From: DSWT01 sp034433375
GTDB lineage: Bacteria; Chloroflexota; Anaerolineae; B4-G1; SLSP01
Direction: 5' to 3'
DNA length: 17,192 bases
NCBI GenBank assembly: GCA_034433375.1
Contig: DAOUAQ010000167.1
Span: 1 to 17,192 of the forward strand
Shown one piece after another: positions 7,025 to 14,589 of the stretch. The notes beneath the pieces are model-generated. The model made no database searches. It was given only the letters and a program-made list of their open reading frames with translations, and had not been told where the DNA came from. Both the position numbers and the translations under genes were made by a program. Within the stretch, counting starts at the first letter, position 1; every line of letters begins with the position of its first letter.

Positions 7025-8791
7025 ATGAGCGAAAACGAAACCGTACAGGAAACCAGCCATGCCATGCTGGTGGTTTGGGGGCAGTATGCCCACTGCCTGG
7101 GGATACCCCAGGAATTTGCCCAAGTACCCATGTCCCAGAAGACCGTGGAGCATAATCCACAGGGCAAAGTACTGGAATTTCTGGTGGCCCAACTGGCTGG
7201 GTTGGCGTACCTGAAGGACATCAGCCTTTCAGCCACCCCGCTAGACCGGGATACCGCGGTGGCGCAGGCTTGGGGACAAGCCGGTTGGGCGGATTACAGC
7301 GGCGTCAGCCGCACAATGAGCGCTCTCGCCGAAGAGCAAGCTACAAAGTATGCAGCAATTCTGGACCAGGCCACCCAGCCCCTGATTGATGCAGAAGTGC
7401 ATTTGGTCCTAGCCTCTGGAAGGCTGGTATTGGACGGGGACTTGACTCCGCGTCCGGTTTCGAATAGTAGCAAGAGCTACCCTGAATCCAGTTATGGCTA
7501 CATGGATGGCAAGTTGCAATTGGGCTACCAGGCTGCGGTCATCACGATGCGCAGCCCGACCTATGGGCGGGTGGGGTTGTCGGCCAGATGGCATACCGGG
7601 AAGACTGTGTCAGCGACCCAGGCGGAAGTACTGGCCTTGGATGCTGAGCGCCGTTTAGGACGCCGCCCCTGGCGGCGCACCGATTTGTTGCGCCAGCGGC
7701 TGGAGCAGCGAGAGCCGGAACTGCTGAAACGTCAGCAACGGGTAGCTGAGGCAGCGACCAGCCTGCGCGAGAAAGAAGAAAACCTGGCCCAGGTCAACGA
7801 GAAGTTCTCAGCCATGCAGGATGAATTGCCGCAGTTGGCGGCTGGCTACGCGGCACAAGAACGTCTAGAAAAGCCACACAGCCGACTTGCCCAGGCTCGC
7901 AGTAAGGCCGATGTCTGGCAGAAACGTTGCTGGCGTTGCCAAAACCAGGTCACCAAAGCACAGGCCTGGCTTGACAGGCAACGCCAACGGTTGAGCGAAT
8001 GGGAAGCGGAAACAGTCAGGTTGCGTGAGCGTCTGCACCGTTTTGAAGCCGAAAACGCCGCCAACTCCAATCCAATCGAGGCCATCTTCCGCCTGGATGC
8101 CGGTTTTGGCACAGACAGCAACCTGGCCCGGCTCATCGAAATGGGCTATGAAATCTATTCTAAGCCTTACGGCAACTGGCTGTCCGGGCTGCTCGCCGAG
8201 AAAAGTCAAAGCCGCTCCAACGATTGGCAAAAGGTAGGCCCAAACGCTGAAATGCTGGCCTGGAAGGCGGCTACCATCCCAGACTTCCCCTATCCGCTTG
8301 ACCTGGGCTATGAACGTTTTTGGCAGTCTCCAAGTGATTCCGCACAGCCCAAGCAGGCATTTTCTGGCCTGCTGCATTTCGGCGCTACCCAGGTTACCGA
8401 AGACTTGATCGGATGGTTTGACGATTACAACTCCCGCCAAACCATCGAAGCCGGTAACAAAGAAGCGCGGCAGGTTTTCCAGGCTCATCACATCAAAGTC
8501 CGTTCCCTGCCCGCCATGCGCCTGCAAGAGCATTTCGCCCTGTTCTGCGCCAACTTCGTTCGTTTCGCCGCTCACTGGTTGGCAGAGCGATGTCCGCAAG
8601 TCCCGGATGGCTGGAAAATCAGTCAATCACCCAACGTCAAAGAGCAGGTCAAGGTGGGGGCACATTCCCCAGCGTATGTCCAATGGTATGGAAAAGATTG
8701 TTTGGTAAGGTTCAAAGAGCACAGTGTCTATGTCGGCAAGTCTTTGTTCGTCAAGCGGCAAATCGCTATCCAACTAACACTGCGCATCTAA
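7025..8791 (+). CDS. DDE transposase of the IS4 superfamily with a large coiled-coil insertion
   Basis: The 588-residue protein shows an RNase H-like DDE core. The first acid is in LVLDGDLTPRPV (D137 or D139), the second is D358 in FRLDAGFGTDSNL, and the third is E475 in YNSRQTIEAGNKEAR. The last motif fits the Y(2)R(3)E(6)K signature of the IS4 superfamily exactly, with Arg in the final place. Between the first and second acids, residues about 210-345 are charged, mostly helical and heptad-like (coiled coil), with a CWRC pair at 302-305. A ribosome site GAGGA lies 6 bases before the ATG at 7025, and the stop lies 37 bases before the right repeat. I cannot name the family with certainty; IS701- or IS1380-like groups are candidates from the CTAG target and the motif. 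No frameshift or stop is seen. Confidence 0.88.
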   Translation: MSENETVQETSHAMLVVWGQYAHCLGIPQEFAQVPMSQKTVEHNPQGKVLEFLVAQLAGLAYLKDISLSATPLDRDTAVAQAWGQAGWADYSGVSRTMSALAEEQATKYAAILDQATQPLIDAEVHLVLASGRLVLDGDLTPRPVSNSSKSYPESSYGYMDGKLQLGYQAAVITMRSPTYGRVGLSARWHTGKTVSATQAEVLALDAERRLGRRPWRRTDLLRQRLEQREPELLKRQQRVAEAATSLREKEENLAQVNEKFSAMQDELPQLAAGYAAQERLEKPHSRLAQARSKADVWQKRCWRCQNQVTKAQAWLDRQRQRLSEWEAETVRLRERLHRFEAENAANSNPIEAIFRLDAGFGTDSNLARLIEMGYEIYSKPYGNWLSGLLAEKSQSRSNDWQKVGPNAEMLAWKAATIPDFPYPLDLGYERFWQSPSDSAQPKQAFSGLLHFGATQVTEDLIGWFDDYNSRQTIEAGNKEARQVFQAHHIKVRSLPAMRLQEHFALFCANFVRFAAHWLAERCPQVPDGWKISQSPNVKEQVKVGAHSPAYVQWYGKDCLVRFKEHSVYVGKSLFVKRQIAIQLTLRI

Positions 8792-8828
8792 TCTTGTGTT
8801 TTTGTGCCGTTTTGGGCATCTACCCATA

Positions 8829-8847
8829 TATTTGCACAAAACTTACG
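8829..8847 (-). repeat. Right terminal inverted repeat of the IS4-superfamily element
   Basis: This is the reverse complement of the left repeat with one mismatch. It is followed directly by CTAG (8848-8851), which also holds the TAG stop codon of the minus-strand glycosyltransferase gene. Confidence 0.92.
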
Positions 8848-10092
8848 CTAGGAAGTCATTGAGTCCCGGCTATGAAATAGTGTACTTTCAGAAGTAATAC
8901 CCTGGAACAAGCGTTCATACTCGTCCACTAATGCTTGCCGTGTATAGTAAGAAAGGAAGGTTTGCCGTCCTGACTGCCCCATAGCTTGGCGGTCAGATTC
9001 AGGCAAAGCATAGAAACGTCGCACTGTCTGCGCCAAAATTTGCGGATCACCAGGAGAACAGGTGAACCCGGCACCAGATTTCTGAACCAAGCTTGCAGTG
9101 TCGCCCGTCACAGCGGCAAGAATTGGTTTGCCAACAGCCAGGTAGGCATACGTCTTCGACGGAATAGTAATTTCGTAAACGGGATCTTGCTTCAGATGAA
9201 TCAGTACTATGTCTGCCCAAGCAAGATAGGCCGCAGCTTGCTCCTGCGGACGACTACCAAGAAAGCGAATGTTTTTAAAACCTCTGTCACATACTTGTTG
9301 CTCAAGAGTTTCACGCTCTACTCCGTCACCAATGAATATAAACTCAATGTCAGACATATCTTTGAGCAACGCAGCAGCTTCTACAACGGTGTCTAGCGAT
9401 TGCGCTGTCCCAATGTTTCCTACGTACATAACACAGAAATGTCGCCCTAAACCCTCGCGCTCCGCCAATGCTGGATCGGGTTCCACAGGTTGGAAGTTCT
9501 GTTCATTGGCCCAATTGGCAAGTACAGTGATCTTTTTTTCTGAAGCTCCTTTTTTTATCAAAGCCTGGCGAAATCCATTAGAAATTGTGACAATAGCTGC
9601 CGCACACTTGTAGATAAATTGTTCCTGCGCACCCAAGAGCCTGTATAGCCAGCCTTTCAGGCCACTTGGCATAGTTTGACTCCATTCCGGCCATAAATCT
9701 TGTACCTCATGCACTAATCGGGCTTTCTTGAGAGCGCCAAGGGCGACACCAGGTAAGCCAATTTGATAAGTCCATATCACATCCAGGCTGTGAATGGCTA
9801 TTATTCCGGAGAGCGTTGCCATAAGTGTAAAGAACAGGTATGACAATATTCTGCGGAAAGCAGATTGGCTACGATCGATAAGGTGCGGCACCCGTATTAC
9901 ATGAACCCCATCTATCGTCTCAAGTTGCCACAAGCGCAAGCGATATCCGTGATATATCTGCCCCGATGGATAATTGGGGAAACCGGTGATCACGGTCACT
10001 TCATGGCCGCGCATAACCAATTCACGCGCAAAATCGTGCGGTTTGAAAACTGGTTCTGGCGCGTACCACAAACTGATGAATAAGAATTTCAT
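8848..10092 (-). CDS. wbuB: Family-4 glycosyltransferase, WbuB-like, probable L-FucNAc transferase
   Basis: This cytoplasmic or membrane-associated GT-B enzyme of 414 residues would add a sugar to a lipid-linked acceptor. The N-terminal domain has FISLWYAPEP and the glycine-rich GFPNYPSGQIYHGY (37-50), EVQDLWPE (129-136) is next, a hydrophobic helix lies at about 83-100, and the C-terminal nucleotide domain has VMYVGNIGTAQSLD (221-234), FIFIGDG (251-257) and EITIPSKTYAYLAVGKPI (307-324). The last motif and the place directly after an FnlABC set are typical of WbuB, the proposed L-fucosamine transferase of E. coli O26-type loci. The start lies 7 bases after the FnlC stop. The stop codon TAG lies inside the CTAG at the end of the IS4-superfamily element, so the coding sequence was left whole by the insertion. 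Confidence 0.88.
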   Translation of the reverse strand: MKFLFISLWYAPEPVFKPHDFARELVMRGHEVTVITGFPNYPSGQIYHGYRLRLWQLETIDGVHVIRVPHLIDRSQSAFRRILSYLFFTLMATLSGIIAIHSLDVIWTYQIGLPGVALGALKKARLVHEVQDLWPEWSQTMPSGLKGWLYRLLGAQEQFIYKCAAAIVTISNGFRQALIKKGASEKKITVLANWANEQNFQPVEPDPALAEREGLGRHFCVMYVGNIGTAQSLDTVVEAAALLKDMSDIEFIFIGDGVERETLEQQVCDRGFKNIRFLGSRPQEQAAAYLAWADIVLIHLKQDPVYEITIPSKTYAYLAVGKPILAAVTGDTASLVQKSGAGFTCSPGDPQILAQTVRRFYALPESDRQAMGQSGRQTFLSYYTRQALVDEYERLFQGITSESTLFHSRDSMTS

Positions 10093-10099
10093 CCGTCAT

Positions 10100-11224
10100 T
10101 TACCTAGTGGGTTGCTGCCATACCACACGATTGACGTAATCCGTATAACTCATAATAATTCGTACGACCTTTTCTGAGACGTTAGGCACGGCATAATCCT
10201 GAACGATACGCAAAACACGTTGTTCTCCCCGCGGTTGTGACTCCAGAATCGCTAACCCCTCGCAAATGCGCTCCCATTCCAACCCCACCATCATCACTGC
10301 GCCTTCTTCCATCCCCTCGGGGCGCTCGTGCGCCTGACGGATATTCAGCGCGGGGAAATTGAGAATGGAGGATTCTTCGGTGATGGTGCCGCTATCAGAA
10401 AGGACGACCCGCGCGTGTTGTTGCAGATGCACATAATCGCAAAAGCCAAAGGGTTTCATCAATTCCACAACGGCAGGCAGTTCAATCCTCTCTGCCTCGA
10501 TGCGCTTGCGCGTGCGTGGATGAGTCGAGACAATGACCCGGTGTCCGGTCGCGCTCAGGTTTATCAGCACTTCGATCAGGTTGGCGAATTGTTGTGGCGC
10601 GTCTACATTTTCCTCACGGTGCGCGCTGACGACATAGTAGGTTTCCGGCTCAAGTCCCAGGCGTTCCAGAGCATCCGAAGCTTCGATTTTAGGGCGATAA
10701 TAGTGCAATACTTCATACATTGGACTACCGGTTTTGATGACACGGTCTGGCGGCAAGCCTTCGCGTAACAGATACTCCCGCGCGATGGAAGAATATGGCA
10801 GATTGATGTCGCTGATGTGATCAATGATGCGGCGGTTGATTTCCTCTGGCACGCGCTGGTCAAAGCAGCGGTTGCCGGCTTCCATATGAAAGACGGGGAT
10901 TTTCAAGCGTTTGGCCGCGATAGCCGCGAGGCAACTGTTCGTATCCCCCAAGACCAGCACGGCGTCTGGGTCAAGCTCGCGCAGGGCCGCGTCAGAGCGG
11001 GCAATGACTAGACCGATGGTCTCGGCGGCGGTGGCCCCGGCAGCTTCTAGAAAGATGTCGGGTTTGCGAAGTTCTAAATCATCGAAGAATATCTGGTTAA
11101 GCTCGTAATCGTAGTTTTGACCGGTATGGATGATTCGGTGCTCTACGTAGCGGTCGAGTGCGGCCATTACCCTGGAAAGCCGGATGATCTCCGGGCGGGT
11201 GCCAATGATGGTGGCGACTTTCAT
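10100..11224 (-). CDS. fnlC: UDP-sugar 2-epimerase of the FnlC/WbjD/Cap5G type (UDP-L-FucNAc synthesis, last step)
   Basis: At 374 residues it belongs to the non-hydrolysing UDP-GlcNAc 2-epimerase fold. Motifs are IGTRPE (7-12), LGDTNS (92-97), HMEAGNRCFDQRVPEE (113-128), SAHREEN (200-206) and SDSGTITEES (276-285). The HMEAGNRCFDQRVPEE stretch separates FnlC/Cap5G from WecB-type ManNAc epimerases, which read HVEAGLRSGD. The expected reaction is C2 epimerisation of UDP-2-acetamido-2,6-dideoxy-L-talose to UDP-L-FucNAc. It overlaps the upstream gene by four bases (ATGA), the tight spacing expected of pathway partners. All motifs are intact. Confidence 0.92.
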   Translation of the reverse strand: MKVATIIGTRPEIIRLSRVMAALDRYVEHRIIHTGQNYDYELNQIFFDDLELRKPDIFLEAAGATAAETIGLVIARSDAALRELDPDAVLVLGDTNSCLAAIAAKRLKIPVFHMEAGNRCFDQRVPEEINRRIIDHISDINLPYSSIAREYLLREGLPPDRVIKTGSPMYEVLHYYRPKIEASDALERLGLEPETYYVVSAHREENVDAPQQFANLIEVLINLSATGHRVIVSTHPRTRKRIEAERIELPAVVELMKPFGFCDYVHLQQHARVVLSDSGTITEESSILNFPALNIRQAHERPEGMEEGAVMMVGLEWERICEGLAILESQPRGEQRVLRIVQDYAVPNVSEKVVRIIMSYTDYVNRVVWQQPTR

Positions 11225-12354
11225 TCGGTGACTCCTTCGGGCAAGACCGTGAGCCAGCGCGTATCGGGATTATCCGGGTCGAAAATCTCGCTAGCCCAGA
11301 ACAATGTAACCAATTCGCTGTCGCCCACATTTTCAATGGAATGTGTGTATCCAGGAGGAATGTCCACCACGCGGAAATCTTCTCCCTTAACCGGATACTT
11401 CAGAATGTATCCGTTTTCTATGTGTCGAAAACGAATGACGGCTTCGCCTTGCAACACCAAAAACTTCTCGGTTTTGGTGTGGTGATAATGATTGCCGCGT
11501 GTGATGCCGGGTTTAGTCGTAGAGACGAAAATCTGCCCGGCGGTGGGTGATTTTACAAATTCCGCCAGGCAACCACGCAGATCACAGCGTTGTTGTAAAG
11601 CATAAGCAAAATCATCCGTATCGAGATAGTTCAGGTAAGTGCCATAGAGTTTGCGAATAAAAAGGTCGCTGAGATCGGGTAAGTGCAAGGTCTGGCGTAT
11701 ATCGCGGAAGGAGCGCAGATGTTCCGCCAACACCCCTAACGTAATCTGGAATGCCGGCGTGACCTCACGATAGTGAACACCGGCGGGGGAGGCGGTATGC
11801 ATCTCTCGAATAAAATGCGCGACCACGTCATCAATATGCACCAAATCCAGTGTATTGGTCGGATTGGAGATCTGAATGGGCAGATCGCGAGCGATGTTGT
11901 GGCAAAACGTAGCAACCACAGAATTGTAATTGGGGCGGCACCACTTCCCAAAGACGTTCTTGAGCCGGTAGATGATGCCAGGAGCATCGTTTGCTTCAGC
12001 ATAACGTTTGACCAGGGCTTCCGCCGCGAGTTTGCTCCGCCCGTAGGGATTATCGCATTCCACCTGGATGGAAGAGGAGAGCACCAGGGGAACCGGACGT
12101 CCACCACGCGCGAGCGTATCACATACATGCGCGGTGAACTCCACATTGCCCGTGGTGAATTCCTCGACTGCCTCCGGGCGATTGACGCCGGCAAGGTGAA
12201 TGACGATGTCGGCCTCGGCCAGAGCAGTCTCTAAGGCTTCGAGCGACTGACCTACATCGAAGCCAAAGATATATGCCTTTTCTGATTGTTCAAGGCCAGC
12301 GATCAGATTTCTACCGATAAACCCCTGAGAACCAGTGATGACAACTTTTTTCAC
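11221..12354 (-). CDS. fnlB: UDP-6-deoxy-4-keto-sugar reductase with C-terminal cupin (FnlB/WbjC/Cap5F type)
   Basis: The 377-residue two-domain layout is diagnostic of Cap5F/WbjC/FnlB, the bifunctional C3-epimerase/C4-reductase in UDP-L-FucNAc synthesis. Residues 1-245 are a short-chain dehydrogenase domain with ITGSQGFIGRN (6-16), SSSIQVE (93-99) and YGRSK (Tyr104, Lys108). Residues 255-377 are a cupin with HYHHTKTEKF (289-298) and IPPGYTHSIENVG (332-344), whose histidines would bind metal in the epimerase step. The start is GTG, overlapping the FnlA stop by four bases (GTGA), and its end overlaps the FnlC start (ATGA). A homologue with an isolated cupin or reductase would be shorter, so the name is fairly safe. 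Confidence 0.93.
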   Translation of the reverse strand: MKKVVITGSQGFIGRNLIAGLEQSEKAYIFGFDVGQSLEALETALAEADIVIHLAGVNRPEAVEEFTTGNVEFTAHVCDTLARGGRPVPLVLSSSIQVECDNPYGRSKLAAEALVKRYAEANDAPGIIYRLKNVFGKWCRPNYNSVVATFCHNIARDLPIQISNPTNTLDLVHIDDVVAHFIREMHTASPAGVHYREVTPAFQITLGVLAEHLRSFRDIRQTLHLPDLSDLFIRKLYGTYLNYLDTDDFAYALQQRCDLRGCLAEFVKSPTAGQIFVSTTKPGITRGNHYHHTKTEKFLVLQGEAVIRFRHIENGYILKYPVKGEDFRVVDIPPGYTHSIENVGDSELVTLFWASEIFDPDNPDTRWLTVLPEGVTE

Positions 12355-13358
12355 TTCAACGCCTCCTGTACCTCGGCCAATTGGAGTAATAATTCTACCA
12401 TTTCATCCTCGTCCAAACGGCGTGTGTTATGCGAATTATAGTCGCCATCCAATAGCGGTTCACGCCCTTCCGTGAAATAGCGATTGTAATTCAAGTCACG
12501 GTTATCCGCCGGGACACGGTAGTAGCCGCCCAAGTCTTCAGCGCGCAGCATCTCCTCGCTGGTCAGCAAGGTCTCGTACTTCTTCTCACCATGCCGCGTG
12601 CCGATGATTTTGATGGGATTATCCGCCTGGAAGATGCGCTTGAGCGCGTTGACCAACGTCTCGATAGTTGCCGCTGGCGCCTTTTGCACGAAGAGATCCC
12701 CCGACTGTCCATTCTCAAAAGCATACATCACCAAATCTACCGCGTCCTCAATACTCATCATAAAGCGGGTCATCATTGGATCCGTTACAGTCAAGGGGTT
12801 GCCAGTTTTGAGTTGTTCGATAAAAAGCGGGATAACGGAGCCACGTGAAGCCATCACATTGCCGTAGCGCGTAGCACAGATGATGCAACCACGATCCACT
12901 GCCACGCGCGATTTGGCCACAGCTAATTTTTCCATCATGGCCTTGGAAATACCCATCGCATTAATGGGATAGGCAGCTTTGTCGGTGCTCAGCACAATCA
13001 CACGTTGTACGTTGGCCGCAATCGCCACGTTCATAACATTCTCAGTCCCCACAGCATTCGTCAACAGGGCCTCCATAGGGTAAAACTCACACGAGGGGAC
13101 CTGCTTGAGCGCGGCTGCGTGAAAGACGAAATCTACACCAGCCATTGCATCCTGCAAGCTTTCTAGGCGGCGCACATCACCAATATAGAACTTAAGTTTG
13201 GGATTATTGTAGGCAAGACGCATATCGTGCTGCTTCTTCTCATCACGGGAAAAGATGCGAATCTCCTGGATGTCAGTGGCAAGAAAGCGATCCAAGACGG
13301 CATTGCCGAAAGTCCCAGTACCGCCGGTGATGAGAAGGGTTTTGTTAGTCAAAAGCAT
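12351..13358 (-). CDS. fnlA: UDP-GlcNAc 4,6-dehydratase / 5-epimerase, soluble FnlA/WbjB/Cap5E type
   Basis: This cytosolic SDR enzyme of 335 residues, without membrane helices, would start the UDP-L-FucNAc pathway from UDP-GlcNAc. It shows TGGTGTFGN (11-19), FHAAALKQVP (79-88), STDKAAYPINAMGISK (124-139) and CATRYGNVMASRGSVIP (161-177). As in its family, Met135 replaces the usual YxxxK tyrosine with Lys139 kept. I start at ATG 13358 (MLLTNKTLL), 7 bases after the stop of the preceding glycosyltransferase. A TTG at 13379 is in frame but would overlap that gene and adds seven residues not expected in homologues. Its partners FnlB and FnlC follow with four-base overlaps. Confidence 0.93.
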   Translation of the reverse strand: MLLTNKTLLITGGTGTFGNAVLDRFLATDIQEIRIFSRDEKKQHDMRLAYNNPKLKFYIGDVRRLESLQDAMAGVDFVFHAAALKQVPSCEFYPMEALLTNAVGTENVMNVAIAANVQRVIVLSTDKAAYPINAMGISKAMMEKLAVAKSRVAVDRGCIICATRYGNVMASRGSVIPLFIEQLKTGNPLTVTDPMMTRFMMSIEDAVDLVMYAFENGQSGDLFVQKAPAATIETLVNALKRIFQADNPIKIIGTRHGEKKYETLLTSEEMLRAEDLGGYYRVPADNRDLNYNRYFTEGREPLLDGDYNSHNTRRLDEDEMVELLLQLAEVQEALK

Positions 13359-13365
13359 GATTTTT

Positions 13366-14523
13366 TTAATCTCTTTCAATCGGGTTCAGAGCGGCCAGAA
13401 AAAGCTGCCGATTAGCTTCAACGACTGCCGGGGCATTGGCTGTCTGTTCACCATAAACGCGAGCGCCAGTAGCCCATTCCTGAAATTGATCATTCTCCAT
13501 TTCGAGCACAGAATTGATTACAGCCTGAAATTGTTCTGGTTTTGCTAACGGCACGACCCAGCCGGCTTGTTGTCGTTCTAATCCCTGCCAGGGGGTTTGA
13601 TCGCTGATCAAAACTGGACATCCTGCGCGCAAGGCTTCTGAAATGACATGACCGAAATTTTCCCCAAGAGTCGGTAAGAAAAACAGGTGATATTTGGATA
13701 AAGTTGCCATAACCTGCTCAGGCATCACCTCTCCTCGGTAATTGACTTGTATGGACCGCGGAAGTTGTGCAACAATGGATTGACACTCTTGCCAATAAGG
13801 AGGATCCTCAATCGGTCCATAAATATCAAAGATGATATGACCGCTTAGCTTAACCAAAACCTGCAAAGCATAAGTGAGATGTTTCTTACGAGAAATCCGC
13901 GACAGAAACACCATCTTTAGAATACCGGCTTCTTTTGATATTGTAGTCCTATTCACGGTGCGACCGGAAACCAAATTGGGGGCAACGATGATTTGTGAAT
14001 CCGTAATTTGCAAGGTATTAACAATATCCTGAAGCTCATACGCACTGGAGGCTTGCCAGATAACGCCCTTATACAAATGCAACGCCCTGGACAATTTCAG
14101 ATAAAGGCGTTTTTTGTGTTTTTTTAGGTTTAATGCTCCCGGAGAGAACTCACCTCGCGGCGCGAGAATCACCGGCTTCTTTGGTAATAAACACAACCCA
14201 CTCAAAACCAAGGTTTTAATAGTGAGGCGTGAGAAACATCCATTTAAGTAAATTACATCATAATCTAAAGCGTTGAGCCAATACCGCCAACGTCCCCAAT
14301 GTTTTTCGGCCGGACGCAGATACAACACGTGCGCTTTTCCCACCTCTTGCCATACACCTGGTTCAATGCCAGGATAAGGTTCGCTAGATTTGTCGCGATC
14401 AGAAGTCAGGATGAAGAAGTCAAATTCATCACCCAGATAATCCGTGATGCTAGCGAGAGTACGGATGGGACCACCGGCTTTATATCCAGGTAGATAGTAT
14501 TCAGTGACAATTAAAATCTTCAT
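13366..14523 (-). CDS. Family-4 glycosyltransferase
   Basis: This is a 385-residue GT-B enzyme of the GT4 type. The N-terminal MKILIVTEYYLPGYKAGGPI, with the glycine-rich GGPIRT loop (17-22), is typical. FLSRISRKKHL (206-216) opens the C-terminal domain, and ENFGHVISEALRAGCPV carries the E-x7-E nucleotide-sugar motif (Glu288, Glu296). The donor sugar is unknown. The frame is open to ATG 14562, but MKILIVTEYY at 14523 is where such proteins begin, so I took that start; no strong ribosome site is present before either. Sample rows count about 45-52% GC, between the AT-rich flippase upstream and the richer FnlABC set downstream. It ends 7 bases before the FnlA start, so the two are probably co-transcribed. 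Confidence 0.9.
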   Translation of the reverse strand: MKILIVTEYYLPGYKAGGPIRTLASITDYLGDEFDFFILTSDRDKSSEPYPGIEPGVWQEVGKAHVLYLRPAEKHWGRWRYWLNALDYDVIYLNGCFSRLTIKTLVLSGLCLLPKKPVILAPRGEFSPGALNLKKHKKRLYLKLSRALHLYKGVIWQASSAYELQDIVNTLQITDSQIIVAPNLVSGRTVNRTTISKEAGILKMVFLSRISRKKHLTYALQVLVKLSGHIIFDIYGPIEDPPYWQECQSIVAQLPRSIQVNYRGEVMPEQVMATLSKYHLFFLPTLGENFGHVISEALRAGCPVLISDQTPWQGLERQQAGWVVPLAKPEQFQAVINSVLEMENDQFQEWATGARVYGEQTANAPAVVEANRQLFLAALNPIERD

Positions 14524-14589
14524 AGGTTTATATCTCGACACCAGTATATTTTCCCTAAACATATCTATCTGAGGTGCTGTGTGGAGTGA

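Larger units (their letters stand above)
6905..8851 (+). mobile_element. Complete IS4-superfamily insertion sequence, with CTAG at both ends
   Basis: The element carries one transposase gene on the plus strand, against the direction of all native genes. Its ends are a 19-bp inverted repeat with 18 identities (6909-6927 and 8829-8847). Both ends are flanked by CTAG (6905-6908 and 8848-8851). Because CTAG is its own reverse complement it can be read either as a 4-bp target duplication or as part of a longer 23-bp repeat; the duplication reading gives an element of 1939 bp. It lies between the WbuB-like glycosyltransferase and the GNAT gene. Both ends and the gene look intact, so it is probably recent or active. 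Confidence 0.9.

Noticed and set aside
7865..8626. 253-codon minus-strand frame inside the IS4-superfamily element
   Set aside because: It is antisense to the transposase core, has no recognisable domain, and no gene context supports it.
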